Assembly (NCBI GenBank): GCA_014055525.1 | Contig: WIAH01000011.1 | Location: forward strand, 78,929 to 142,928 | DNA length: 64,000 nt | Direction of reading: 5' to 3' | DNA from: Nitrospira sp. CR1.3 | Lineage (GTDB): Bacteria; Nitrospirota; Nitrospiria; Nitrospirales; Nitrospiraceae | Part shown: in pieces, positions 7,543-16,934 of the stretch | Layout of the letters: each line of letters begins with the position of its first letter | How positions within the stretch are numbered: the stretch's first letter is position 1 | Translations under genes and position numbers: made by a program | Notes under the pieces: model-generated | Told to the model about the DNA's origin: nothing | What the model saw: only the letters and a program-made list of their open reading frames with translations | The model's database searches: none

Positions 7543-9791
7543 AACAGCCTGCCCCTCTTGTGATCACCAAGGATCTCATCGCACAGCATAATCTGACTGA
7601 CGACGAGTATAAGAAGATCGTCGAGATTCTTGGGCGCGAGCCGAATCTCACGGAACTGGGAATGTTTTCCGTTATGTGGTCGGAACACTGTTCCTACAAG
7701 AGCTCTCGCGTCCACTTGAGGAAGCTGCCGACGACGGGACCTCGCGTGGTGCAGGGGCCGGGTGAGAATGCCGGTGCCGTGGAGATCGGCGACGGGCTCT
7801 GCGTGGTCTTCAAAATGGAATCGCACAACCATCCGTCGTTCATCGAGCCGTATCAGGGCGCGGCGACGGGCGTCGGGGGCATTCTGCGAGATGTGTTCAC
7901 GATGGGAGCCAGGCCGATTGCGCTGCTCGACTCGCTTCGCTTCGGGGGACTGGATACGGCGAAGAATCGCCACCTGATGAGAGGGGTCGTGGCCGGCATC
8001 GGGGGATACGGTAATTGTATGGGGGTGCCGACGGTCGGCGGCGAGGTGCGATTCGACGATATCTATTCGTTGAATCCGCTCGTAAATGTTTTCTGTCTGG
8101 GCATCGCGCACAAGGACAAGATCTTCCGCGGGACGGCGGCCGGTGTCGGCAATCCGGTGATCTATTTCGGCTCGAAGACCGGTCGTGACGGCATTCACGG
8201 CGCGACGATGGCGTCCGATTCGTTCGATGATCAATCGGAACAGAAGCGTCCCACCGTCCAGGTCGGGGACCCGTTCCAGGAAAAGCTGCTGCTGGAAGCC
8301 TGCCTTGAACTCATGGCGAACGATCTGCTGGTCGGCATTCAGGACATGGGGGCGGCCGGGCTGACGAGTTCGTCCTGTGAAATGGCGTCCCGGGCCGGCA
8401 ACGGCATCGAACTGGATCTCACGCACGTTCCGCGGCGCGAGCCAGGCATGACACCCTATGAACTCATGCTCTCGGAGTCGCAGGAGCGGATGTTGATGGT
8501 CGCGAAAGCCGGCAAGGAGAACGATTGCATCAGGATCTGCAGAAAGTGGGATCTCGATGTGGCGGTCGTCGGCACGGTGACGGGCGACGGCATCTTGCGC
8601 GTCAAGGATCAGGGTAACATTGTGGCGGAGATTCCCGCCAAGTCGCTGGCCGACGACGGTCCTCGTTACGAACGGCCCTATCAGCCTCCGGCCTATCAGG
8701 ACATGCTCACGAATCTCAATTACGATGCGATTCCGGACGTAAAGGATGCGAATGAGGCACTGCTGTCGCTGCTGGAATCGCCGACGATCGCAAGCAAGCG
8801 ATGGGTCTATGAGCAGTACGATCATATGGTGCGCACCAATTCGATCATCCGGCCAGGCTCGGATGCGGCGGTGGTGCGAATCAAGGGCACGAACAAGGCG
8901 GTCGCGATGACGGTGGATTGCAACGGGCGGTATTGCCTGCTGCATCCCTATGAAGGGGCCAGGCTGGCAGTCGCGGAAGCCGCGCGTAATCTTGTGTGCT
9001 CGGGGGCGGAACCGATCGGGCTGACGGACTGTCTCAACTTCGGCAATCCCGAGCGGCCGGACATCATGTGGCAGTTCGTGCTGGCGATCGAGGGGATGAA
9101 GGATGCCTGCGAGGCATTCCAGATCCCCATCGTCAGCGGGAATGTGAGTTTCTATAACGAGACAAACGGGCTCTCGATTTACCCTACACCGATGTTGGGC
9201 ATGGTGGGCTTGATCGAAGAAGCCGATCGAACCATGACTCAATGGTTCAAACAAGAGGGAGATGATATTATTCTCCTGGGTTCGTCGCGGGAAGACCTCG
9301 GTGGATCGGAGTATCTCAAAGTCATTCATTCGCGCGAACAGGGCTCTCCGCCCTACCTGAGCCTAGAAGCCGAAAAAGTAATGCAGGAATGCGTGCTGAA
9401 TCTGATCCGTTCCGGATCAGTGCAATCGGTCCATGATTGCTCCGACGGGGGGCTTGCCGTCGCGCTGGCGGAATGCTGTCTGTCCGCCCAAGACCGAAAG
9501 CTGGGTGCTGTGGTAAAATTAGCCCTTGGCCGCCTTCGAAGGGATGCGGTGTTGTTCGGTGAAAGCCAGTCTCGCGTCCTGCTTTCGGCTAAGCGCGAGA
9601 ATCGGCAGGTTGTCCTGGATCAAGCCCGACGCCTCGGCGTGCCGGCCGAAGTCATCGGGGCGGTCGGCGGCAATCAATTGGTGATCTATCTGGGGGACGA
9701 GCATTCGACGACAAAGACGGTCGATGTGCCGTTATCCACGCTGCACGACCGGTGGGCTGATTCGCTGGAACGGATGTTGGTACAAGAGTAA
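7539..9791 (+). CDS. purL: FGAM synthase subunit PurL (small type)
   Basis: PurL performs the ATP-dependent amidation of FGAR to FGAM with ammonia from PurQ. At 750 residues it is the short form that needs PurS and PurQ, both present upstream. Visible motifs are [11 protein letters not shown] near residue 46, [19 protein letters not shown] near 92 for nucleotide binding, and [12 protein letters not shown] near 637. Long open frames on the opposite strand here are codon shadows. The start overlaps the purQ stop, and purF follows 24 bases after the stop. Confidence 0.96.
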   Translation: MKQPAPLVITKDLIAQHNLTDDEYKKIVEILGREPNLTELGMFSVMWSEHCSYKSSRVHLRKLPTTGPRVVQGPGENAGAVEIGDGLCVVFKMESHNHPSFIEPYQGAATGVGGILRDVFTMGARPIALLDSLRFGGLDTAKNRHLMRGVVAGIGGYGNCMGVPTVGGEVRFDDIYSLNPLVNVFCLGIAHKDKIFRGTAAGVGNPVIYFGSKTGRDGIHGATMASDSFDDQSEQKRPTVQVGDPFQEKLLLEACLELMANDLLVGIQDMGAAGLTSSSCEMASRAGNGIELDLTHVPRREPGMTPYELMLSESQERMLMVAKAGKENDCIRICRKWDLDVAVVGTVTGDGILRVKDQGNIVAEIPAKSLADDGPRYERPYQPPAYQDMLTNLNYDAIPDVKDANEALLSLLESPTIASKRWVYEQYDHMVRTNSIIRPGSDAAVVRIKGTNKAVAMTVDCNGRYCLLHPYEGARLAVAEAARNLVCSGAEPIGLTDCLNFGNPERPDIMWQFVLAIEGMKDACEAFQIPIVSGNVSFYNETNGLSIYPTPMLGMVGLIEEADRTMTQWFKQEGDDIILLGSSREDLGGSEYLKVIHSREQGSPPYLSLEAEKVMQECVLNLIRSGSVQSVHDCSDGGLAVALAECCLSAQDRKLGAVVKLALGRLRRDAVLFGESQSRVLLSAKRENRQVVLDQARRLGVPAEVIGAVGGNQLVIYLGDEHSTTKTVDVPLSTLHDRWADSLERMLVQE

Positions 9792-9815
9792 CTCGCCGGA
9801 GCCGGTAGCACTGTC

Positions 9816-11246
9816 ATGACGAACGAACTTCCGCTCCTTTCGCCGGACAAATTCCACGACGAGTGCGCCGTGTTCGGCATCTATGGACACGAGGAGGCTG
9901 CCAACCTGACCTATCTCGGCCTCTATGCGCTTCAGCATCGCGGACAGGAGGCTTCAGGCATCGTTTCTGGAGACGGCGACCAGTTCTTCATGCAAAAGGG
10001 CATGGGGCTTGTGGCCGACATCTACAATAAGTCGGTATTGGAGAAGCTGCCGGGGCACATGGCTATCGGGCATAATCGCTATTCGACCGCCGGAGGCCAC
10101 GACCTCAAGAACGTGCAGCCGTTGATCGTGAACTTCGCCTTCGGCAACCTGGCCTTGGCGCACAACGGGAATTTGATCAATGCGCAGGTGTTGCGCAACG
10201 AGTTGGAGGCGTACGGCGCGATTTTTCAATCGACCTCCGACAGCGAAGTCATCATCCATCTGATCGCCCATTCACGGGCCGATACGTTTCTCGCTCGCGT
10301 CATTGATTCCTTGAGCCAGGTTCGCGGCGCGTTTTCCGTGGTGCTGATGACGGACAACGGCTTGATCGCCGCGCGGGATCCGCACGGGTTGCGGCCGCTC
10401 TGTATCGGGAGATTCAGAAGCAGCTGGATTGTGGCGTCGGAGACCTGCGCTTTCGATCTGCTGGATGCCGAATATGTCCGGGAAGTCGAGCCGGGCGAAC
10501 TGGTCGTCCTCAACGATCAAGGGCTGGAGAGCCATCATCCTTTCGCCAAAGTCGATCCGGCGATGTGCGTCTTCGAGTATGTGTATTTCGCCAGACCGGA
10601 CAGCAAGATCTACGGCGCCAATGCGGTCTATTCCACACGCAAAGCGCTGGGGAGGCAACTGGCGCAGGAGTCCTGGGTGCCCGCCGATATCGTGATTCCT
10701 GTTCCCGACTCCGGCGTGCCGGCCGCGTTGGGATATGCCGAGGGAGGCGGAATCAGGTTCGAGACTGGATTGATCCGCAACCACTATGTCGGGCGGACCT
10801 TCATCGAGCCGGAGCAATCAATCCGGCATTTCGGCGTGAAGGTCAAGCTGAACGCCGTGCCGGAAGTGTTGGAGGGAAAGCGCGTCGTGGTGGTGGACGA
10901 CTCCCTGGTGCGGGGCACCACCAGCCGGAAAATTGTGAAGATGATTCGCCAGGCCGGCGCCAAAGAGGTCCACGTGCGGATCAGTTCCCCGCCGATCATT
11001 TCACCCTGCTTCTACGGCATCGACACACCGACTAAGAAGGAACTGATCGCCTCGAGTCATTCGACCGAGGAGATTCGAAAATACATTACGGCGGACAGTC
11101 TCGCCTACTTGAGCCTCGAAGGCATGCTGAAGTCCGCCCCCGGCTCTCCCACTCAGTATTGCAGCGCCTGTTTCACCGAAAAGTATCCCATCTCGTTTAC
11201 CCGGGCCGAAGAGTTGCAGCTCGGGCTGTTCGAATCCTCTACATAG
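9816..11246 (+). CDS. purF: Amidophosphoribosyltransferase
   Basis: PurF is the first committed enzyme of purine synthesis, making phosphoribosylamine from PRPP and glutamine. Residues 1-16 are a propeptide and C17 ([10 protein letters not shown]) would be the N-terminal nucleophile after its removal. The PRPP loop reads [18 protein letters not shown] near residue 353. Cysteines in SPCFYGID and in [11 protein letters not shown] near the C-terminus fit the iron-sulfur-cluster class known from Bacillus subtilis, where oxygen exposure inactivates the enzyme. The 476 residues are normal. It closes the purine cluster; the next 200 bases hold no recognised gene. Confidence 0.96.
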   Translation: MTNELPLLSPDKFHDECAVFGIYGHEEAANLTYLGLYALQHRGQEASGIVSGDGDQFFMQKGMGLVADIYNKSVLEKLPGHMAIGHNRYSTAGGHDLKNVQPLIVNFAFGNLALAHNGNLINAQVLRNELEAYGAIFQSTSDSEVIIHLIAHSRADTFLARVIDSLSQVRGAFSVVLMTDNGLIAARDPHGLRPLCIGRFRSSWIVASETCAFDLLDAEYVREVEPGELVVLNDQGLESHHPFAKVDPAMCVFEYVYFARPDSKIYGANAVYSTRKALGRQLAQESWVPADIVIPVPDSGVPAALGYAEGGGIRFETGLIRNHYVGRTFIEPEQSIRHFGVKVKLNAVPEVLEGKRVVVVDDSLVRGTTSRKIVKMIRQAGAKEVHVRISSPPIISPCFYGIDTPTKKELIASSHSTEEIRKYITADSLAYLSLEGMLKSAPGSPTQYCSACFTEKYPISFTRAEELQLGLFESST

Positions 11247-11450
11247 CTCATCTCCTCCCCGGCTCTGTTGGTTCTAGGCCTCGCATCAACAGGTTTGCGG
11301 CCTCTCTCGCTCCACAATATCCCGAAAAATCACGCCACTCTGCGATCGATCACTCCCAAAGTAGGGGATAGGCCAGCTTTTAGGGAGCTAGGCATAACCA
11401 AGAGAGAGTACTACTGTGACGGTCAACACGGAGGCTGAGAGCGACCTGCC
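11247..11450. other. Non-coding gap after purF
   Basis: No gene is recognised. The later part contains TAGGGGATAGG and TTTTAGGGAGCTAGGC, a pair of similar GGGA-type words that might be a regulatory site for the PqqD/HprK pair. A very short frame from GTG 11416 (18 codons, ending at 11472) with AAGAGAGAG before it is discussed as a finding; I do not call it a gene. Confidence 0.4.
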
Positions 11451-11861
11451 ATGTGGTGTGGATCCAGACTGACCGACCAGTCAGCCTCTTGGCCGCAACC
11501 GTTCAGCGTCCCTGATGCAGATACCGATTGCCCCGAGAAATCCGTCCCGCCGACGCAGGAGCCTGATGCTGCACATTGGGGCAAGATGATGCGTCTGATG
11601 CCGGCCAGAAATCCCCTTGTTCAAGGGGTGCCGATGGAAGGCGACACGATCCTCTTCGACCTCCGAACCGGTCGTCTGCATCGACTCAATTCTCTCGGAA
11701 CGGCGATCTGGGAGCAATGCACGGGTAGCGCCACGCTTCACGAAATTCACCGCGCGATTTGCGCGCGAACGGGGCTGTCATCCGATCGCGCCCATGACGG
11801 CGTCGTGTCGTTCATCTCGCAATGGAGCCACGAAGGACTGCTTTCTTCAGATACGGTCTGA
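11451..11861 (+). CDS. PqqD-like peptide chaperone (HPr-rel-A type)
   Basis: The last 90 residues have the PqqD fold pattern: a strand pair with DTILFDLRTGRLHRLNSLG, then AIWEQCTGSATLHEIHRAI and a C-terminal helix. PqqD domains bind leader peptides of ribosomally made, modified peptides. Stand-alone copies next to an HprK-related kinase define the so-called HPr-rel-A system, whose product is unknown. Here the kinase starts 18 bases downstream. The frame is open from ATG 11451 (136 residues), but residues 1-45 are low in structure and ATG 11586, with GGGGC before it, would give just the domain, so the true start may be there. No precursor peptide, cyclase or nucleotidyltransferase partner is adjacent. 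Confidence 0.7.
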   Translation: MWCGSRLTDQSASWPQPFSVPDADTDCPEKSVPPTQEPDAAHWGKMMRLMPARNPLVQGVPMEGDTILFDLRTGRLHRLNSLGTAIWEQCTGSATLHEIHRAICARTGLSSDRAHDGVVSFISQWSHEGLLSSDTV

Positions 11862-11879
11862 TCGATTGCAAATTTTGGG

Positions 11880-12953
11880 ATGACCGGGAAACGGGTCTGC
11901 CCACGAACGTTGACGGCGCAAACGAGCATGACGACGACGGCAAATCTCCACGAGCATCGGTTTTCTTTCCACGGTCTCGATCTGCGCTATCGCACATCCA
12001 TGCCGTCGTTGCTCTCGTCCGCAACAGCCTGGGGCGTCTATTCCCAACGGGACATGCCGGATGCGGGCAGCCAGCTGACGATTCACTTCGAAGAAGTGCC
12101 CGATCGCCGGGCGGTGCCCGTCTCGCTGTCGTCTTCCGCTCGACGGCTGTTTTCGGGGACGAGGCCTGTCTTGGGGAACTCGATGAGAGCACTCTGGCAT
12201 TGCGAGATTCTCGAAGACGGCGGCAGGCTTCTCGTGGACGTGCGGGGCCAGGGAGTGCTCATGATCGATGCGCAACGAGGCAACGCGCAGGGATATTTCT
12301 TTCGCCCCTCAGCCATGCACCGAGACTCATTGGACATGTATTTCCGGTACGCCTTGTCAGAACTGCTGAGGCCGAAGAACATTTTTGCACTCGATTCGAC
12401 CGCGCTCGAACTTCACGGTCGGGGGGTGCTGATTGCCGGACACAGCGGCTGTGGAAAGACGACCGCCTTGCTGTCGTTGCTTCGATCCGGGTATCGATAC
12501 CTGTCGGACGACACTTCGTTGCTATGGGATAGAGGCGCCGGAATGGAAGTGCTCGCGTTTCCGGCGACGATCGAGGTTGCGGATCGGACAGTCGCCTTTT
12601 TCCCGGAACTTCGCGATGCTTCACCGAGTCCGCTGCGCCAGGGAATCTACAAGAAATCATTTCACGCGGAGGAAATCTATCCGGTCACAGGGGCTCGGTC
12701 ATGCGAGCCGACGATGATTCTGTTTCCCCAGGTGACCAACATGCCGCATAGCTGCCTTGAGCCGCTGTCAAAGGGCCATGCGCTCGAAGCCTTGATGCCG
12801 CAGCCATCGTTCTTTCAAAACGAGGAACTCGCGAAACGGGAATTTCTGGCGCTCTCAAGGTTGGTGCAGCGGAGCGCCTCCTATCGTTTGCATTTCGGAC
12901 TAGATGTGCTGGATCTACCCAGTCTGATTACTCCCCTCGTTGAACGTCACTAA
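11880..12953 (+). CDS. HprK-related kinase (HPr-rel-A type)
   Basis: A 357-residue protein whose C-terminal half resembles HPr kinase/phosphorylase. It has a P-loop GHSGCGKT at residues 187-194 followed by YLSDDTSLL near 207, where the paired aspartates match the catalytic and metal-binding positions of HprK. The HPr-binding C-terminal signature of true HprK is not apparent, and no HPr (ptsH) gene is nearby, so it probably phosphorylates something else. Related kinases paired with PqqD-like proteins are known from lasso-peptide phosphorylation and from the uncharacterised HPr-rel-A system. ATG 11928 is an alternative start that would remove 16 weakly conserved residues. Confidence 0.75.
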   Translation: MTGKRVCPRTLTAQTSMTTTANLHEHRFSFHGLDLRYRTSMPSLLSSATAWGVYSQRDMPDAGSQLTIHFEEVPDRRAVPVSLSSSARRLFSGTRPVLGNSMRALWHCEILEDGGRLLVDVRGQGVLMIDAQRGNAQGYFFRPSAMHRDSLDMYFRYALSELLRPKNIFALDSTALELHGRGVLIAGHSGCGKTTALLSLLRSGYRYLSDDTSLLWDRGAGMEVLAFPATIEVADRTVAFFPELRDASPSPLRQGIYKKSFHAEEIYPVTGARSCEPTMILFPQVTNMPHSCLEPLSKGHALEALMPQPSFFQNEELAKREFLALSRLVQRSASYRLHFGLDVLDLPSLITPLVERH

Positions 12954-13021
12954 CCCTTCAACCGACTCTTCGGAAAACTTCGCCCCATCCGGTGGAATCG
13001 CGGGAGCCATCGCGCCGGCCG

Positions 13022-13051
13022 TTGCCCCTGAAAAAATCTGCATGGTAGGAT
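13022..13051 (+). promoter_or_regulatory. Possible sigma-70 promoter for the redoxin gene
   Basis: TTGCCC (13022-13027) and TAGGAT (13046-13051) are separated by 18 bases. Each box matches the consensus at four of six bases. The predicted start of transcription near 13058 would leave a leader of about 33 bases with a strong ribosome site (AAGGAGG). Confidence 0.4.
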
Positions 13052-13090
13052 AGCGCCATCGCTCTCTTAGGTTCTAGGAAGGAGGCCGTC

Positions 13091-13624
13091 ATGAAGCGTG
13101 TTGTCTTCATACTATGTTCCGTAGTCGCCCCGCTGGTGGCCGTCCATTTGGTCCTGGCGGCGGGATTTTTTAAAGTGGGTGAGAAGGCGCCTGGTTTCAC
13201 GCTGAATGCCATTACGGGTGAAACGGTCGGTCTCGAGACACATAAGGGAAAAGTGGTGGTGCTGGGGCTTTTTCACATTTGCGATCCCTGCATGATGCAA
13301 GGAACCAACCTCCAGAAGGTATTTGAGTCGACGAAGGGCAAGAATGTCGCGGTGATCGGGGTGAATTCGGCGGGCAATTCCAAGAAAGATGTCGGAGAAT
13401 TTCTCTCGGCATTTCCCGTCAAGATCACCTATCCCTATCTCCTGGACCCGGGAAAAGTGACCGACAAACTCTACGGCGGCGGAAAATTTATCCCCAACGT
13501 GTATGTCATCGATCAGGAAGGTGTGATCCGTTGGCAGCGTGTCGGGAACATGGAGTTGGCCGGAGCGGATGTGATCACGGCGGAAGTGGATAAATTGCTG
13601 GCCGGATCGAGTAATAAGATGTAG
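13091..13624 (+). CDS. Exported thioredoxin-fold redoxin (AhpC/TSA-TlpA type)
   Basis: 177 residues with an N-terminal signal or anchor segment (RVVFILCSVVAPLVAVHLVLA) and a thioredoxin fold starting at KVGEKAPGFTLNAITGE. The active site is CDPC at residues 64-67, and GGKFIPNVYVID near 140 supplies the cis-proline side of the fold. Proteins of this kind reduce or form disulfides in the periplasm or assist cytochrome c assembly; the CDPC pair does not decide which. ATG 13091 has a strong AAGGAGG eleven bases ahead. It is a single gene or the first gene of the run up to the methyltransferase. Confidence 0.8.
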   Translation: MKRVVFILCSVVAPLVAVHLVLAAGFFKVGEKAPGFTLNAITGETVGLETHKGKVVVLGLFHICDPCMMQGTNLQKVFESTKGKNVAVIGVNSAGNSKKDVGEFLSAFPVKITYPYLLDPGKVTDKLYGGGKFIPNVYVIDQEGVIRWQRVGNMELAGADVITAEVDKLLAGSSNKM

Positions 13625-13658
13625 CGCGTTCTGTCACCGTCTGGAAGGAAGCGCAAGC

Positions 13659-13898
13659 ATGGATGAGATGGAGGCGGGGAAGAACAAGTTCCTGGAGGTG
13701 GTGAGGGGAGTCGATGGGGCGGTGCAGGTGGTGATTCCCGTTACGCCATCGAACAGCATGTTTCTGATTTCCCTGACCAAGGGGCCAAACCGGAAGTTCA
13801 TTACGGTGCCAGAAGACGATATCATTGATCTTCCAAACGATGCCGGCATATTGGGCAAGGTGACGAAAATCGTGAAAGACGCCGTCGCGGCAATGTGA
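13659..13898 (+). CDS. Small conserved-looking protein, unknown function
   Basis: A 79-residue protein beginning MDEMEAGKNKFLEVVRGVDG, with a mixed strand/helix pattern, no signal sequence and no cysteines. I do not recognise a family. The ribosome site AAGGAAG lies nine bases ahead of ATG 13659, and the codon usage is like its neighbours, so it is probably a real gene. The stop is at the start of an inverted repeat that separates it from the MBL-fold gene. Confidence 0.65.
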   Translation: MDEMEAGKNKFLEVVRGVDGAVQVVIPVTPSNSMFLISLTKGPNRKFITVPEDDIIDLPNDAGILGKVTKIVKDAVAAM

Positions 13899-13899
13899 A

Positions 13900-14012
13900 A
13901 AGGCGAGACGAGCGGGAAAGGCGAGAGAAGCGCGGCGCGCGAAAACAATCAGCTAGGAATGCAATTTCTCTCGTGCGTCTCGCTATTCGCGCAAGTCTCG
14001 CATCTCTCGCGC
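13900..14012. repeat. Word-built inverted repeat (GGCGAGAC type)
   Basis: The left arm (13900-13940) repeats GGCGAGACGAGCG and GGCGAGAGAAGCGCG. The right arm (13966-14012) carries the complementary words CTCTCGTGCGTCTCGC, GCAAGTCTCGC and ATCTCTCGCGCG. The element fills the whole gap between two genes. Confidence 0.7.
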
Positions 14013-14022
14013 GTATTACATC

Positions 14023-14616
14023 ATGAAACAGCTTCTCTCCGGCATCTGGCAATGGTCCTGCTTCTCCCCAGAAAAGCAGTTGGACTTTAACGGGCTCTTC
14101 CTAAGCATCGGGGAACATAAGGTCCTCGTCGATCCTCCGCCCATGACGGCAGAGGCCGGCACCGTCATTCGCCGGCAGGGCGGCCTCGATTACATCATCG
14201 TGACTAACCGCGATCATGCTCGTGAGGCTGTGACCTATCGGGAGGATTTCGGGTGCCAACTGTTTGTCCCTGAACCGGATGCCGCGCAGATGGAGGTGAA
14301 GCCGACCAAGACCTTCAAGGACGGTGAGTTACTGCCGGGCGGAATCTGGGTGATCCAGCTGAACGGCCAGAAGTCTCCGGGGGAGTCGGCGTTGTTTGTG
14401 CAGCAAGGCAGGGGCGCGATGATTGTCGGGGATGCACTGATCGGAAAACCATCGGGGTCGCTCAGCCTGCTGTCTCCTGAGAAATATGCCGACCCGGCGA
14501 AGGCCAAGGAAGGACTTCGCCGCCTCCTCAAGTACAACTTCGACGCGATCCTCGTCGGCGACGGGACCTCGATCCTTACCGGAGCGAAACAGATCGTCGA
14601 AAAGACGCTGGCATAG
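14023..14616 (+). CDS. MBL-fold protein with altered metal motif
   Basis: 197 residues with the strand pattern of metallo-beta-lactamase-fold hydrolases: LFLSIGEHKVLVDPPP, then LDYIIVTNRDHAREA, and later GRGAMIVGDALIG and YNFDAILVGDG. In the usual family the second block is HxHxDH; here it is TNRDH (residues 61-65), so the first two histidines are missing while the aspartate and last histidine remain. It may bind a single metal or have lost catalysis. No signal peptide is seen. It is followed after seven bases by the TPR gene. Confidence 0.65.
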   Translation: MKQLLSGIWQWSCFSPEKQLDFNGLFLSIGEHKVLVDPPPMTAEAGTVIRRQGGLDYIIVTNRDHAREAVTYREDFGCQLFVPEPDAAQMEVKPTKTFKDGELLPGGIWVIQLNGQKSPGESALFVQQGRGAMIVGDALIGKPSGSLSLLSPEKYADPAKAKEGLRRLLKYNFDAILVGDGTSILTGAKQIVEKTLA

Positions 14617-14623
14617 CTGAGCC

Positions 14624-15448
14624 ATGACTCTGAAGAATGGATTGTCCGAAGAACTCAATCGTCAGGGGAACGAACATTTTTCGCGCGGGCATTACACCGA
14701 GGCCTATGCCTGTTATGCAAAAGCCCTGGAGTGCGACCGGATAACCGGTGACCAACGGGCCTTGGTGGCTACGCTGGGGAATCTCGGAAACATTTGCGCG
14801 GTGAGCGGACGGCGAGCGGCGGCGCAGGATTATTATCAGGAAGTGCTGGAGCTGCAGAAGATTTTCGGAGACGAGAAAGGCATCGGGACGACCTTGGCCA
14901 ATCTGGGAAACCTGCGGGCCGATGCCGGTGAATGGGCGCGGGCCAGAGCCTACTACCTGGAGGCGCTGGATTTGATGACCAAGACCCATGACGAGGCCGC
15001 GAAGGCGGTGTTGTATTCCGACCTCGGCTTGATCGCGAGGGAAACCGGCGATTTCGATGAGGCGATCAAGCATTACGAGCGCTCACTCGTGCTGATGCGC
15101 CGGTTGGGTGATCAGGGTGGCGTGGCCGATGCCTGGCGGATGATGGGACGGACGTTCTTGATGCAGCGCCGACATGAAGATGCGATCGCCTGCTGCCAGA
15201 CCAGCCAATCGATCGCGGAACGGGCGCATGACGAACTCCGCACCGGCGGCGCACGGTACGTGCTGGCTCAATGCTTCGAAGAACTCGGCCGGCTCGACGA
15301 AGCGGCGAATCTGTTGGAACGGGTGGTCGAGATGGACCGCAAGTATCAATTGCCCAAGCTCGAAGAGAATACCAAACGGCTTCAGTGCCTCCGCGAGCGA
15401 TTGTCGTCCGCATCTCAGCAATCGGCCCTCAGAGGATCCCGCGGATGA
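14624..15448 (+). CDS. Tetratricopeptide-repeat protein
   Basis: 274 residues made almost wholly of TPR-like helix pairs of the 40-residue type seen in LGN/PilF-like adaptors. Examples are NRQGNEHFSRGHYTEAYACY near residue 12, TLGNLGNICAVSGRRAAAQ near 48, TLANLGNLRADAGEWARAR near 88 and YSDLGLIARETGDFDEAI near 128. No signal peptide or membrane helix is present, so it acts in the cytoplasm, probably as a binding scaffold. The stop overlaps the start of the next gene (ATGA). Confidence 0.85.
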   Translation: MTLKNGLSEELNRQGNEHFSRGHYTEAYACYAKALECDRITGDQRALVATLGNLGNICAVSGRRAAAQDYYQEVLELQKIFGDEKGIGTTLANLGNLRADAGEWARARAYYLEALDLMTKTHDEAAKAVLYSDLGLIARETGDFDEAIKHYERSLVLMRRLGDQGGVADAWRMMGRTFLMQRRHEDAIACCQTSQSIAERAHDELRTGGARYVLAQCFEELGRLDEAANLLERVVEMDRKYQLPKLEENTKRLQCLRERLSSASQQSALRGSRG

Positions 15449-15882
15449 ATGAACCGGAATCGCCTCTCTGGACAGGGGCTCGGAATACGCTGACGAAAAC
15501 GTTTCCGCAGTTCTACGAGCTGGAACCGGGAGGACCCCTCGCGCTCGATCTTGGAGAAGACGGCTGGCTTCTGGAGGTCAAACCGGAAGGAAAAGTGATC
15601 TGCCAGTATGGAGTTGCGATGGACGATGTGATGAGCCTGATGTCCGACGGGACGCCGGAAGATCTCGGAACGGACGAAGTCGCCAAGCAGGCGAAGTATT
15701 TCATTCAGCCGGCGGTGTCGAAATTCAGGACGTTGCTCCTGCAGTCGGGCTTTTCGGAGGAGTCGGACATGAATGACGAGTACGTGGCGGTGACGTTTGA
15801 GCGGGTGGTCGATTTCCATAACCTGCCGAAAGTGGAGGACCTCATCCGCTGGTGCTGCCGCCAAATCGGCGGCAGGGTATGA
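15445..15882 (+). CDS. Protein of unknown function, 145 residues
   Basis: A soluble acidic protein starting MNEPESPLWTGARNTLTKTF, with strand-rich middle (LLEVKPEGKVICQYG) and C-terminal helix ending LIRWCCRQIGG. I do not recognise the family. The start at ATG 15445 overlaps the stop of the TPR gene, and its own stop overlaps the methyltransferase start, so three genes in a row are coupled by ATGA junctions. The open frame extends far upstream inside the TPR gene but that part is a shadow. Confidence 0.7.
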   Translation: MNEPESPLWTGARNTLTKTFPQFYELEPGGPLALDLGEDGWLLEVKPEGKVICQYGVAMDDVMSLMSDGTPEDLGTDEVAKQAKYFIQPAVSKFRTLLLQSGFSEESDMNDEYVAVTFERVVDFHNLPKVEDLIRWCCRQIGGRV

Positions 15883-16934
15883 CGGCGCCGATCAAGACAT
15901 TCGACGACTTCCGCGATGTCCTTTCCGGATATCGCCTCCCGCGCATCATTCTCGCCGCGCTCGAACTCGATATCTTTACGGTGATGGGGACAAAGCGTTG
16001 GACCATGCCTGCGCTGGCTCGGGCGATGCAGGTGAGCCAGCGGGGGCTGACCGTTCTCTGTCGAAATCTCGCGATGAGCGGGCTGCTCATCAAGAAGGGG
16101 GCGCAGTACCGAAATGGCCGCCTTGCCGCCTCGCTGCTGAACGCCGACCATCCGGCCTATCGGGGAAGCTATGTGAGTCTGTTGACGAGCCACTGGGATG
16201 ACTGGGTCAGGCTGACGGAGTCCGTCCGGACGGGGAAGCCACTGGAGCAACATGGGCCTGACGATCCGGAATATCGCCGGCGGTTTACCTGGGCGATGCA
16301 TCACCGGACCATGGAATCAGCTCCGCAGATTGCCCCACAGATTCGGCTGAAGGGAGTCAAGACGCTGCTGGATCTCGGCGGAGGCCCAGGGACCTATGCG
16401 CTGGCCTTCTTGGCTGACAACCCCGGTCTTAAGGCGACGGTTTGCGACCGTCCCGCGGCGCTTGAAGTGGCGAAGGAAATCGCCGCGACGCACAAAGCGG
16501 GGACGAGGCTGTCGTACCTGCCGTTAGATCTGCTTGCCGAGCCGATCCCCGGCGCCTACGATGCGATCTGGTATTCGAACGTATTGCATATCTATTCCGC
16601 GGAGGAAAACCAGGCCCTGTTTCACCGCGCCAAAGCGGCGCTGAATCCCGGCGGTCGACTGATCATTCAAGATGCGTTTCTTCATGATCAGGAAGGGCTC
16701 TTCCCTCAAGAGGCAAGCCTCTTTGCCGTTTCCATGCTGCTGTTCACGGAGAACGGCAACACCTATACAGCCACCGCCGTCACGGCTTGGCTCAAGTCCG
16801 CTGGTTTTGGATCGGTCAGGCAGCTGAAGATGAAGAAGGGGACGGAGGACTGGGAGGGTGGGATCCTGGAGGCGGTTGCCCCAGGAGCGACTGCACAAAC
16901 GCGCGCCCGCCGCCGACGATCAACAAGAGGTTGA
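15879..16934 (+). CDS. SAM-dependent O-methyltransferase (class I, family 2 type)
   Basis: 351 residues with an N-terminal winged-helix dimerisation domain (LARAMQVSQRGLTVLCRNLA near residue 50) and a Rossmann methyltransferase domain. Motif I is LLDLGGGPGTYALAF near 165, and IWYSNVLHIYSAEENQ near 228 and LNPGGRLIIQDAF near 255 follow as in hydroxyneurosporene or plant-type O-methyltransferases. Family proteins usually end at the block here reading GGILEAVA; the 20 further residues are arginine-rich and come from the stretch that also codes the opposite-strand gene at 16816-17238. The substrate cannot be named. The start overlaps the previous stop. Confidence 0.85.
   Translation: MTAPIKTFDDFRDVLSGYRLPRIILAALELDIFTVMGTKRWTMPALARAMQVSQRGLTVLCRNLAMSGLLIKKGAQYRNGRLAASLLNADHPAYRGSYVSLLTSHWDDWVRLTESVRTGKPLEQHGPDDPEYRRRFTWAMHHRTMESAPQIAPQIRLKGVKTLLDLGGGPGTYALAFLADNPGLKATVCDRPAALEVAKEIAATHKAGTRLSYLPLDLLAEPIPGAYDAIWYSNVLHIYSAEENQALFHRAKAALNPGGRLIIQDAFLHDQEGLFPQEASLFAVSMLLFTENGNTYTATAVTAWLKSAGFGSVRQLKMKKGTEDWEGGILEAVAPGATAQTRARRRRSTRG

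Noticed and set aside
7317..9329. A 670-codon open frame on the minus strand opposite purQ/purL
   Set aside because: Its sequence is Arg/His-rich, with no domain, and lies wholly over well-conserved purL. It is a codon-bias shadow.
15271..15444. A 5' extension of the 145-residue gene to an upstream start
   Set aside because: The added part lies in another frame of the TPR gene and is Arg-rich shadow sequence; the ATGA junction at 15445 fits better.
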